Below, one piece after another: positions 1 through 6,965 of a DNA stretch of 21,635 nucleotides. Position 1 is the stretch's first letter. Each line of letters starts with the position of its first letter. Source of the DNA: an uncultured Clostridia bacterium (GTDB taxonomy: Bacteria > Bacillota > Clostridia > Christensenellales > Borkfalkiaceae); the NCBI GenBank assembly GCA_937912025.1, contig CALDOZ010000049.1, positions 1 to 21,635 on the forward strand. Direction: 5' to 3'. The notes beneath the pieces are model-generated. The model searched no databases, was not told where the DNA came from, and was given only the letters and a program-made list of their open reading frames with translations. A program made the position numbers and the translations under genes.

Positions 1-138
1 CATAGTCCGATATATGAAGAACCGAATACGGCTGCAGAAATTTTTTGCATTATTATTAGTTCAATTACAGTTAAACGTAGCAATGGGGTTTGGTTTTCTT
101 GGTATAGAGAATCAACAGGAAAGCAGGCTAAAACATGA
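1..138 (+). CDS. 3' end of an unidentified gene (partial)
   Basis: Frame 1 is open from the first base to a TGA at 136-138, giving the last 45 residues of a protein whose start lies outside the window. The peptide begins HSPIYEEPNTAAEIF and ends ESTGKQAKT. I do not recognise a family. Two things argue that it is real: the stop overlaps the next ATG as ATGA (135-138), a typical translational coupling arrangement, and the base composition matches the CPBP gene that follows rather than the AT-rich genes after 950. An overlapping reading of 14-226 in another frame is less likely because it runs through the CPBP start. Only a short tail is visible, so no function is offered. Confidence 0.45.
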   Translation, partial: HSPIYEEPNTAAEIFCIIISSITVKRSNGVWFSWYRESTGKQAKT

Positions 139-893
139 GAAAAACAACAAAACTGACGCTTTTTATACTGATTTCTTTTTTGCTACCTATGGCAGCTTTG
201 TTTCTTCAAATCAGGAGTACGAATGATAACGTCAACTTGTTGCTTTTCGGTGTGCAGGCGGCATCGCCTTCGATAGCCGCGTTTGCAGTTCTCTTGTTAA
301 GTAAAGAAGTCCGGCCGCATTTTAAGGCTATCTATCAAAAGGGACATATAACTGCTGTGATAGTTATCCCGGTGCTGATAGCATCGATAACCATGCTGAT
401 CAGTAAATCAGTGTATTGTATTGTGTTTGAAAAAGCATTTTGTCTGGGAAATATATCCGTGACTAAATGGCTGATCTTACTGTGGGCGTTAGTTGCAGAA
501 GAATTGGGATGGAGAGGATATCTTGAGCCGTTCCTTCGGGAAATGAAGATCAAGAAATGGGTCGTTCCCTGTGTAGTAGGCATTATATGGAGTCTTTGGC
601 ATTACCATTATTTTATTCAAGGTAGAATTGATGTTCCCATTCTGCTGTTTTGTGTCGGTTGTATAATCGAAAGTTATATATACAGCATATTGGTAAGTAC
701 CACAAGAAATGAGCTATCTGCAATGCTCTATCATTTTTCATGGAATCTGATGTTAAATCTGTTCATGATCAGTCCTTCCGATAACGGCGGCAATATCATT
801 CCGTACACTTTGGTGATCATATTGGAAACAGTGGGAATAATCATATATGGATTATACCGGAGGAATAAAGAAAGCTCTTCGGACAATCCGTAG
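135..893 (+). CDS. CPBP-family intramembrane metalloprotease
   Basis: This 252-residue, very hydrophobic protein has several predicted membrane segments and the motifs of the CPBP (CAAX protease and bacteriocin-processing, Abi/Rce1-like) family. Motif 1 is EELGWRGYL at about residues 122-130 (paired glutamates and Arg), motif 2 is WSLWH with His156, and motif 3 is HFSWN with His200 and Asn204. Family members are integral membrane proteases; in Firmicutes they are often linked to bacteriocin immunity or peptide processing, but the substrate here cannot be told. The start at 135 is preceded by AGGAAAG about ten bases upstream and overlaps the preceding stop. Composition is clearly GC-richer than the rest of the window, and its 3' end lies opposite the foreign tail of the clpC reading frame, so this block was either transferred or misassembled next to clpC. 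Confidence 0.85.
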   Translation: MRKTTKLTLFILISFLLPMAALFLQIRSTNDNVNLLLFGVQAASPSIAAFAVLLLSKEVRPHFKAIYQKGHITAVIVIPVLIASITMLISKSVYCIVFEKAFCLGNISVTKWLILLWALVAEELGWRGYLEPFLREMKIKKWVVPCVVGIIWSLWHYHYFIQGRIDVPILLFCVGCIIESYIYSILVSTTRNELSAMLYHFSWNLMLNLFMISPSDNGGNIIPYTLVIILETVGIIIYGLYRRNKESSSDNP

Positions 894-2221
894 ATTTTTG
901 TGAAGAAATGCCGGTCGCCTAAATCCTGAATTAACTGAACCAAGAAATAGCAGGATGGCGCATTATATGTCTGAAGTCTTATGGCACTTGCAGCTTCATC
1001 AATTAAATCAATTGCCTTATCTGGCAAAAATCTATCTCGAATATATCTATCTGATAAATTTACTGCGCTAATTATCGCTTCGTCTGAAATTTTTATTTTA
1101 TGATGCGCTTCGTATGCAGGCTTTAACCCCTTTAAAATTTCTATTGCGCTTTCTTTAGACGGCTCGTTAACGTAAATTGGTTGAAAACGACGCTCTAAGG
1201 CTTGATTTTTTTCAATGTATTTACGATATTCTTCAATAGTAGTTGCGCCAATTATAGAAATTTCACCGCGAGAAAGTAGCGGTTTTAACATTTCCGAAGC
1301 ATCCATTTTACTATCACCAGACGAACCTGCGCCAACTAAATTATGTATTTCGTCAATAAATAAAATAATATTTCGTTGTTGTTTAACGTACTCAACAGCT
1401 TCTTTAAAACGACTTTCAAATTCACCGCGATATTTAGTACCTGCAACTAAACCGCCAAGGTCCAAAGAAAATAAAATTTTTCCTCTTAACGCGTCTGGAA
1501 CTTCGCCTTTTATAATCTTCATTGCAAGACCTTCAACAACGGCGCTTTTACCAACGCCCGCTTCACCAATTAATATAGGATTGTTTTTAGTTTTTCTTGC
1601 AAGAGTTTGAATTATACGTTCCGTTTCGCTTTCGCGACCAATAACTGGGTCAATTTTTCTTTCTTTTGCTTTTAAAGTTAAGTCGTAACCAAACCCGTCA
1701 AGCGGATTTTTTATTTGTTTTTCGCTTTCAGTTTTGTTTGATTGCTCGTTTATCGTTTCAGACTTCATCGCCTTTCTATTTTTATCGTAATTGTCTGAAA
1801 ACTCTTTTAAATGCTTATGAATTTCACTATAAAGCCCTGCAATATCAACGCCTAATGCGCGCAAAATAGCAACCGCTGTACAATCTTCAATTTTTAAAAT
1901 TGCAAGTAGTAAATGCTCTGTTGAAACGTAGGTGAACTTATATTTAACCGATATTGCTTGACAGTTTTGTATAGCGTTTAACGCTTTAGGAGTGTAACTA
2001 TTAATATTAATATTTTTAAGTGATTTTCTAAAATGATATAAGTAATCTTTCAATATACAACCAAAAGTGCCAAGCAATTTACACGCTTCGCTTTCAGGAG
2101 TACTTAAAATGCCGTAAAGTAGCATTTCAGTACCTATGTAGTTTAAATCAAATTCCGCTCTAACTTTTTTTGCGTAATCTAAACATTTAGCGAAACTTTT
2201 TGTACATGAATAAGATTCCAT
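731..2221 (-). CDS. clpC: ClpC-type AAA+ chaperone, truncated; 3' part replaced
   Basis: The first 422 residues are a normal ClpC-type Hsp100: a Clp N-domain (about 1-145, including YIGTEMLLYGIL and a second repeat with TEHLLLAIL), a charged linker, and AAA+ domain 1 with Walker A GEAGVGKS (219-226), Walker B ILFIDEIH (286-293), an ATTIEEYRKY sensor region and the end of D1 (DKAIDLIDEAAS). ClpC proteins are usually around 810-830 residues; the middle domain and the whole D2 ATPase are missing. After AP (residues 421-422, about base 956) the frame enters unrelated sequence and reads antisense through the end of the CPBP gene to a stop at 731, so residues 423-496 are not ClpC. The gene follows galU with an 8-base gap and a weak ribosome site, so coupling is likely. 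As assembled it could not make a functional two-ring unfoldase. Confidence 0.8.
   Translation of the reverse strand: MESYSCTKSFAKCLDYAKKVRAEFDLNYIGTEMLLYGILSTPESEACKLLGTFGCILKDYLYHFRKSLKNININSYTPKALNAIQNCQAISVKYKFTYVSTEHLLLAILKIEDCTAVAILRALGVDIAGLYSEIHKHLKEFSDNYDKNRKAMKSETINEQSNKTESEKQIKNPLDGFGYDLTLKAKERKIDPVIGRESETERIIQTLARKTKNNPILIGEAGVGKSAVVEGLAMKIIKGEVPDALRGKILFSLDLGGLVAGTKYRGEFESRFKEAVEYVKQQRNIILFIDEIHNLVGAGSSGDSKMDASEMLKPLLSRGEISIIGATTIEEYRKYIEKNQALERRFQPIYVNEPSKESAIEILKGLKPAYEAHHKIKISDEAIISAVNLSDRYIRDRFLPDKAIDLIDEAASAIRLQTYNAPSCYFLVQLIQDLGDRHFFTKIYGLSEELSLFLRYNPYMIIPTVSNMITKVYGMILPPLSEGLIMNRFNIRFHEK
916..960. repeat. imperfect inverted repeat at the clpC breakpoint
   Basis: CGCC (916-919), a three-base bulge and ATCCTG (923-928) pair with CAGGAT (951-956) and GGCG (957-960), ten base pairs around a 22-base loop. 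The right arm covers the exact place (about 950-958) where the clpC reading frame stops resembling ClpC. It is not followed by a clear T-run and has no attC core, so its role is unknown; it may be chance. Confidence 0.4.
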
Positions 2222-2229
2222 AGTCGTAA

Positions 2230-3099
2230 TTAAAATTTTAAATTTTTTAAATAATTTTTAAGGTCGGCGCTAATTTCACTATCTCTTAACCCAAACTCAA
2301 TATTTGCTTTAAGCGCGCCAAATCTATTACCCATATCGTATCTAACACCGTCAAAATCAAGAGCAATCATACCACTCGTGCTTGCTATAATCGAAAGCGC
2401 GTCCGTTAATTGATACTCATCGTTAACGGTAGGTTTCAAATTGCTAATAATCTCAAAAACGTCAGGCGTTACAACGTATCTACCTAACGGAGATAACGTG
2501 CTTTTAACGTCTTCAAGTTTAGGTTTTTCGGTAATTTTAGTAACTAAATACTCGTTATTATCTTTACTTGAATATTCAACGGAAGCATACTTAGGCACGT
2601 CTTTTTTATCAACGTGCTTACAACCTATAACGCTTTTACCCGTTTTATTAAACACGTCGATTAACTGACCAATTACAGGTCTACCGTCGTTATACATAAC
2701 GTCGTCACCAAACAAAATCGCAAACGGCTCGTTACCAACGAAATCTTTAGCAATTTCAATCGCTTTAGCAGTGCCGTTAAGTTCCGTTTGCTGAACAAAC
2801 TGTATTTTAGCAATTTTTTCAGGATATTTTATCGCATCATAAAATTCGTTTTTATCTTTACCAAGTAAAACGTTTTCAAGTTCCGTTTGTGGAATAAAAT
2901 GGTTTTCGATAACCTCTTTTTTATAACCAACAACAAACAATACTTCATCTATACCGCTATTAACGACTTCTTCTAAAATAATTTGAATAGCCGGTTTATT
3001 TAAAATGGGAAGCATTGCTTTAGGAACTGCCTTAGTATATGGTAAAAATCTAGTACCAAACCCAGCAACGGGTATAACCGCTTTTTTAATTTTAGACAT
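2230..3099 (-). CDS. galU: UTP--glucose-1-phosphate uridylyltransferase
   Basis: This protein of 289 residues makes UDP-glucose from UTP and glucose-1-phosphate in the cytoplasm, feeding cell-wall, capsule and glycolipid glycosylation. The nucleotide-binding start AVIPVAGFGTRFLP (GFGTR at 13-17), the KAVPKAMLPI segment with Lys27, a GDDVMYND metal/nucleotide loop and TEKPK are typical of the GalU/GtaB family, and the length is normal. I place the start at 3099 because GGAGG at 3106-3110 sits six bases upstream of that ATG; an ATG at 3120 would add seven residues but lies upstream of this ribosome site. It is the third gene of the rpiB-upp-galU-clpC group. Confidence 0.93.
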   Translation of the reverse strand: MSKIKKAVIPVAGFGTRFLPYTKAVPKAMLPILNKPAIQIILEEVVNSGIDEVLFVVGYKKEVIENHFIPQTELENVLLGKDKNEFYDAIKYPEKIAKIQFVQQTELNGTAKAIEIAKDFVGNEPFAILFGDDVMYNDGRPVIGQLIDVFNKTGKSVIGCKHVDKKDVPKYASVEYSSKDNNEYLVTKITEKPKLEDVKSTLSPLGRYVVTPDVFEIISNLKPTVNDEYQLTDALSIIASTSGMIALDFDGVRYDMGNRFGALKANIEFGLRDSEISADLKNYLKNLKF

Positions 3100-3123
3100 T
3101 GTATACCTCCATATACTCATATC

Positions 3124-3148
3124 GCTTCTATTATATTATCGTAGAAGC
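3124..3148 (-). other. intercistronic hairpin between upp and galU
   Basis: In the 61 bases between upp and galU the minus strand can form GCTTCTA / TAGAAGC, seven pairs with an 11-base loop. No T-run follows, so it is not a convincing terminator; it could be a processing or stability element that separates upp and galU expression. Confidence 0.35.
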
Positions 3149-3160
3149 AAAAACTTGAAA

Positions 3161-3790
3161 TTATTTTGTTCCAAAAAGCCTATAATTAGCGTCGCCTAAG
3201 CCAGGAACTATTTGATTGTTTTCGTCTAAACCTTCGTCAAGAGCGGCAACGTAAATATCAACGTCGCCATGCGCGTTCATAACAGCCTTAACACCGTCAG
3301 GCGCGGCAATTAAATTCATAAGTTTAATATATTTACAACCACGCGCTTTTAAGTGATTGATAACCGCTATTGCGCTTTTACCCGTTGCAAGCATAGGGTC
3401 GATAACTATAACCGACCTTTCTTGAACGTCAAACGGAAGTTTGCAGTAATATTCAACTGTTTTATGAGTATCCGGATCGTTACGAAGACCAATATGCCCT
3501 ACTTTAGCATTTGGAACTAACGTTAAAAAACCGTTAAGCATCGCGTAACCCGACGGTAAAATATCAACTATACCAATACTTCTACCCGACACGAAATCGG
3601 CGTTCATTTTACAAATCGGCGTTTCAATTTCGCACGCTTCAAGCGGTAAGTCACGCGTAACTTCGTAAGCCATTAAAAGAGAAATTTCGTCCGCTAGACT
3701 TCTAAAATCTCGCGTTGTAGTTTCTTTTTTACGCATCATTGAAAGTTTATGTTTAATAAGTGGATGATTTAAAACGTGAAGTTTACCCAT
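3161..3790 (-). CDS. upp: uracil phosphoribosyltransferase
   Basis: This 209-residue enzyme converts uracil and PRPP into UMP in pyrimidine salvage. The PRPP-binding loop VIVIDPMLATGKSA (about 127-140) and the uracil-recognition C-terminus VPGLGDANYRLFGT are those of the Upp family, and length is standard. It starts nine bases after the rpiB stop, with AAGG just upstream of the ATG. The rpiB-upp adjacency recalls the ywlC-ywlF-glyA-upp region of Bacillus, here without glyA. Confidence 0.96.
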   Translation of the reverse strand: MGKLHVLNHPLIKHKLSMMRKKETTTRDFRSLADEISLLMAYEVTRDLPLEACEIETPICKMNADFVSGRSIGIVDILPSGYAMLNGFLTLVPNAKVGHIGLRNDPDTHKTVEYYCKLPFDVQERSVIVIDPMLATGKSAIAVINHLKARGCKYIKLMNLIAAPDGVKAVMNAHGDVDIYVAALDEGLDENNQIVPGLGDANYRLFGTK

Positions 3791-3799
3791 AATATTACC

Positions 3800-4249
3800 T
3801 TACCTAAAATTTTCTTCTTCTATACTTTTAATTTTATTAACGCGGTTATCGTGTCTTCCGCCTTCAGTAGTAGTATTTAAGAATATATCTATATACTTGA
3901 TAATTTCTTCAAGCGTAGCAATTCTTGCACCAAGCGCAATTACGTTGGCGTGATTGTGTTTACGCGTCATTTCCGCGCTAAAACAATCGTTTACGTGGGC
4001 ACAACGAATACCTTTAAACTTATTTGCTACCATACTCATTCCAATACCCGTACCGCAAATTAAAATACCAAACTGGCTTTCATTTTCTAAAACGCTTTTG
4101 CAAACTAATTTAGCATAGTCTGGATAATCGCATGAGTCACTAGAATGCGTGCCGAAAAATATAACTTTATGACCGCTATTTTCAAGATGTTTAATTACGT
4201 CGTCAGCAACAATGAAACCGCCGTGATCTACACCAAAAGAAATTACCAT
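3800..4249 (-). CDS. rpiB: ribose-5-phosphate isomerase B
   Basis: This 149-residue protein is the RpiB/LacAB type sugar-phosphate isomerase, interconverting ribose-5-phosphate and ribulose-5-phosphate in the pentose phosphate pathway. Diagnostic segments are the N-terminal GVDHGG (Asp8, His9), the catalytic loop ILICGTGIGMSM with Cys65, and TRKHNHANVIALGAR. The gene is the first of a four-gene minus-strand group and has its own promoter at 4280-4308; AGAGG lies about nine bases before the ATG. A related allose-6-phosphate or galactose-6-phosphate isomerase cannot be fully excluded from sequence, but the neighbours (upp, sua5) match RpiB loci of other Firmicutes. Confidence 0.93.
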   Translation of the reverse strand: MVISFGVDHGGFIVADDVIKHLENSGHKVIFFGTHSSDSCDYPDYAKLVCKSVLENESQFGILICGTGIGMSMVANKFKGIRCAHVNDCFSAEMTRKHNHANVIALGARIATLEEIIKYIDIFLNTTTEGGRHDNRVNKIKSIEEENFR

Positions 4250-4279
4250 AATTTCAACCTCTTTAATATAATTGTATAT

Positions 4280-4308
4280 ATTTTAATATATATATTAAAG
4301 TTTGTCAA
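4280..4308 (-). promoter_or_regulatory. sigma-A-type promoter for rpiB-upp-galU-clpC
   Basis: Read on the minus strand: TTGACA (4303-4308), 17-base spacer, TAAAAT (4280-4285). The -35 box is a perfect match and the -10 differs at one position. It lies about 30 bases upstream of rpiB and just downstream of the sua5 terminator, so it starts a separate transcript. Confidence 0.75.
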
Positions 4309-4338
4309 GTAGCGAGTTTTCTTTATGCGGTATTTTAC

Positions 4339-4373
4339 AAAAAAATAAAGATAAAAGCGTTGCCCTTATCTTT
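4339..4373 (-). terminator. rho-independent terminator after sua5
   Basis: On the minus strand AAAGATAA and TTATCTTT (bases 4347-4354 and 4366-4373) form an eight-pair stem with an 11-base loop, followed after one A by seven T (plus-strand A run 4339-4345). It lies 25 bases past the sua5 stop and would end the ten-gene run that begins at sbcD. Confidence 0.75.
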
Positions 4374-4397
4374 AAATTTGCATTTTAAGTTTAAAAA

Positions 4398-5405
4398 TTA
4401 TCTTAGTTTACAAGCCTTAGAAAGCCTATTCATAATTCCAACATCAATATCGCTACCCGTATCAACTTCAAATGCAATTATAATATCGGCAATTTTTTCA
4501 CCTTGAAGTAATCTAAAATACAAGTTTGACGCTATTTCTTCGCCCGTACTACCAAGTTTTAAAACGTTTTCACCGCGCAAATACCTTAACATATTATCGT
4601 CGCACATAAAATACGGCGTTTTACCCTCACTAACGTATTTATCATAAAGCGATTGCGCTAAATTATACTCATCGCGCTTATATAAAATCGATTGACAGTT
4701 AGGACAATAATGCGTGTATTTAGTACCAGGCGACATAACTTTACCAGTATCGTTACTATTAGCGTACTCACATTTACCTACTACTTTTTTAATCATATCA
4801 AAAGTAACTAAACCGCTACGCAAAATTCGTGGAGTTTCAGTAGTTACGTCTAAAACGGTTGATTCTATACCTCCAGCACATTTACCCCCGTCTAAAACAA
4901 GGTGAATTTTACCTTTCAAATCGCTATAAACGTGTTCGGCGGTAACGGGGCTTGTATGTTTGCTTACGTTTGCGCTTGGCGCTGCAATTGGCATATCAAC
5001 GTAACTTAAAAACTCTTGCGCTTGCTTACTTGACGGAACTCTAACTGCCAAAGTATCAAGCCCACACGAAACGAGATTTGACACCTTTCCTTTACTTCTA
5101 AATACCATAGTTAAAGGACCAGGTAAAAACGCTTCGCGTAAATTATTAACATAATCAAAATCAATATAAACTAACTTATCTAAATTGTAATTTTGATGAA
5201 CGTGAACGATAAGCGGATTGTCGGAAGGTCTACCTTTTGCTTGGTAAATTTTCTTAACTGCATCGTCGCTCGTAGCAAGTCCACCTAATCCGTAAACTGT
5301 TTCAGTAGGAAATGCAACCAACTCGTTATTCAAAATTAAATTTTTTGATAATTTTAAGGAATTATCGTTAATTTTTAAAATTTTTGTATCAATCGAATAT
5401 GTCAT
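4398..5405 (-). CDS. ywlC: L-threonylcarbamoyladenylate synthase (Sua5/YwlC type)
   Basis: This 335-residue protein makes threonylcarbamoyl-AMP from threonine, bicarbonate and ATP, the first step of t6A37 tRNA modification. The YrdC domain (about 15-205) shows FPTETVYGLG (32-41), KGRPSDNPL (57-65), LPGPLTMVF and APSANVS. A linker with SPGTKYTHY (225-233) leads to the C-terminal Sua5 domain, so it is the long Sua5/YwlC form rather than the short TsaC form. After HY the usual alanine/serine-proline is replaced by CPNC (Cys234, Cys237), an unusual CxxC pair. The start overlaps the dnaB 3' end by 17 bases, so the two are probably coupled; a terminator follows the stop. Confidence 0.92.
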   Translation of the reverse strand: MTYSIDTKILKINDNSLKLSKNLILNNELVAFPTETVYGLGGLATSDDAVKKIYQAKGRPSDNPLIVHVHQNYNLDKLVYIDFDYVNNLREAFLPGPLTMVFRSKGKVSNLVSCGLDTLAVRVPSSKQAQEFLSYVDMPIAAPSANVSKHTSPVTAEHVYSDLKGKIHLVLDGGKCAGGIESTVLDVTTETPRILRSGLVTFDMIKKVVGKCEYANSNDTGKVMSPGTKYTHYCPNCQSILYKRDEYNLAQSLYDKYVSEGKTPYFMCDDNMLRYLRGENVLKLGSTGEEIASNLYFRLLQGEKIADIIIAFEVDTGSDIDVGIMNRLSKACKLR

Positions 5406-6954
5406 CTGTATAAATATCTGAATCAGTTGTATCGTCTAATTCAGTTAATGTATTTTTGTTTGATTTACCAAACTCACCGTCAAGTTTAGTCATATTATCT
5501 TTCTTTTTAAAATAGGTAGGCTCGTCTGGAGCGTTGTAAGAAATATTGATAAATCTATTCTCTTCACCTTTAAATAACAACTTAAACGAATCAACCGGAC
5601 CAGAACGGTTTTTAGCAAGAATAATTTCCGTTTCATCTTTATTAAATGATACGGTATTGTCGCCGTCTTCTGATTTTTTAGTTTTATCGTCAGGCTTATT
5701 TCTATGTATAAACATTACGATATCGGCGTCTTGCTCGATTGCGCCCGATTCACGAAGGTCAGAAAGTACGGGACGTTGATCGGTACGACGTTCAACTAAA
5801 CGGCTAAGCTGTGATAAAGCAATAACGGGAACGTTAAGTTCTTTTGCTATCATTTTAAGCCCTCTTGAAATTTCAGTAATTTCAGACTGACGGCTCTCGC
5901 TTTGTTTAACCGCTTCCATAAGTTGAATGTGGTCGATAACAACAAGGTCAAGTCTACCCTTATTCGCTTTTAATCTACGGCATTTACTTAAAATTTCAGG
6001 AACGGTTGTTTTTGACGTATCGTCAACGAAAATATTTGATCGTTTAATAAGTTTTTCCGCTTTAAATATTTTATCCCAATCGTCATCGTTTAATTCACCG
6101 CGTTTTGCTTTTTGGTTGCTAACGGGAGCAACTGAACAAATAATTCTATCAGTTAACTCTTTTTTAGTCATTTCAAGTTCAAAAAAAGCAACGACAGCAT
6201 CACTACCAATAGCAACGTTTGTAACTATATTCATAACGAGCGTTGTTTTACCAACTGATGGTCTTGCCGCAAGAATAATTAAGTTACCTTTTTTTAAACC
6301 GTTTGTAAGTCTATCAAAAGCGGTAAATTTAGTATTTAAACCTTGCAAGAAATTTTTATCGCTTTGAATATTTTCGTATAACGCTAAAACGTCGGGAACG
6401 TCGTCTTTAATATTAGTAAGCGAAGTAGTTTCAAGTTTTTCAGAAATATCGTAAATAAGTTTTTCGGCAAGCGATAACGACTTAATACTGTCGGTACTGT
6501 CTTTAGCGTCCTTAATAATTTCTTCAGAACTTCTAATAAGTTTACGCAAAGTGCTATCACGCTTAACTATATTAAGGTAATACTCGTAGTTTGCTGAAGA
6601 CGGCGTTATTTTAGTAAGTTCCGTTAAATACTCAATACCGCCCGCTTTTTCAAGCGTCGTTTTGTTTTCCATTGCGCTTGCTAAACTTGAAATGTTTACT
6701 TTGCGGTTTTTATTGCTAAGCGGAACGTCTTTACCCATTTCGTCGGCTAAAGTTACTAAATCAACGGGTTTATTGTTTCCTAAAACGGTAGAAATACCAT
6801 CGAAAATTAGTTTATGCGATTCAACGTAAAAATCGTCCATATCAAGTTGAGAAGCAATATCAAACTGCAATTCTTGGTCAATCAAAATTGAACCGAGTAA
6901 ACTTTGTTCGGCTTCTAAATTATATGGTAATGCTGAAAAATTTTTATTTGCCAT
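5389..6954 (-). CDS. dnaB: replicative DNA helicase DnaB
   Basis: This 521-residue protein is the hexameric 5'-3' replicative helicase (called DnaC in Bacillus). It has the N-terminal helical domain starting LPYNLEAEQSLLGSIL, a linker, and a RecA-like domain with Walker A ARPSVGKT (230-237), Walker B LVVIDHIQLM (337-346), the ALSQLSR segment (379-385) and the RESGAIEQDADIV region (401-413). It is somewhat longer than the usual 440-470 residues; extra length includes a 30-residue stretch near 76-105 and an acidic, Asp/Thr-rich C-terminal tail. The start is 11 bases after pepF. Its partners, a DnaD-type initiator and a DnaI-type loader, are encoded on the opposite strand at 16151-18506. Confidence 0.96.
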   Translation of the reverse strand: MANKNFSALPYNLEAEQSLLGSILIDQELQFDIASQLDMDDFYVESHKLIFDGISTVLGNNKPVDLVTLADEMGKDVPLSNKNRKVNISSLASAMENKTTLEKAGGIEYLTELTKITPSSANYEYYLNIVKRDSTLRKLIRSSEEIIKDAKDSTDSIKSLSLAEKLIYDISEKLETTSLTNIKDDVPDVLALYENIQSDKNFLQGLNTKFTAFDRLTNGLKKGNLIILAARPSVGKTTLVMNIVTNVAIGSDAVVAFFELEMTKKELTDRIICSVAPVSNQKAKRGELNDDDWDKIFKAEKLIKRSNIFVDDTSKTTVPEILSKCRRLKANKGRLDLVVIDHIQLMEAVKQSESRQSEITEISRGLKMIAKELNVPVIALSQLSRLVERRTDQRPVLSDLRESGAIEQDADIVMFIHRNKPDDKTKKSEDGDNTVSFNKDETEIILAKNRSGPVDSFKLLFKGEENRFINISYNAPDEPTYFKKKDNMTKLDGEFGKSNKNTLTELDDTTDSDIYTDDIFD

Positions 6955-6965
6955 AACTCACCTTA

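Noticed and set aside
14..226. Possible 70-residue protein at the window start
   Set aside because: It overlaps the CPBP start in another frame and has no family features; frame 1 gives a better gene end joined to CPBP by ATGA.
916..960. Integron attC site at the clpC breakpoint
   Set aside because: The core RYYYAAC/GTTRRRY pair is missing; GCCTAAA is only superficially similar and no integrase is seen.
1215..1610. 131-residue reading frame on the plus strand opposite clpC
   Set aside because: It is the antisense of conserved ClpC AAA+ sequence, with no family similarity or ribosome site.
3100..3120. Upstream start for galU at 3120
   Set aside because: GGAGG at 3106-3110 lies between this ATG and the conserved MSKIKKAVIP start, so 3099 is preferred.
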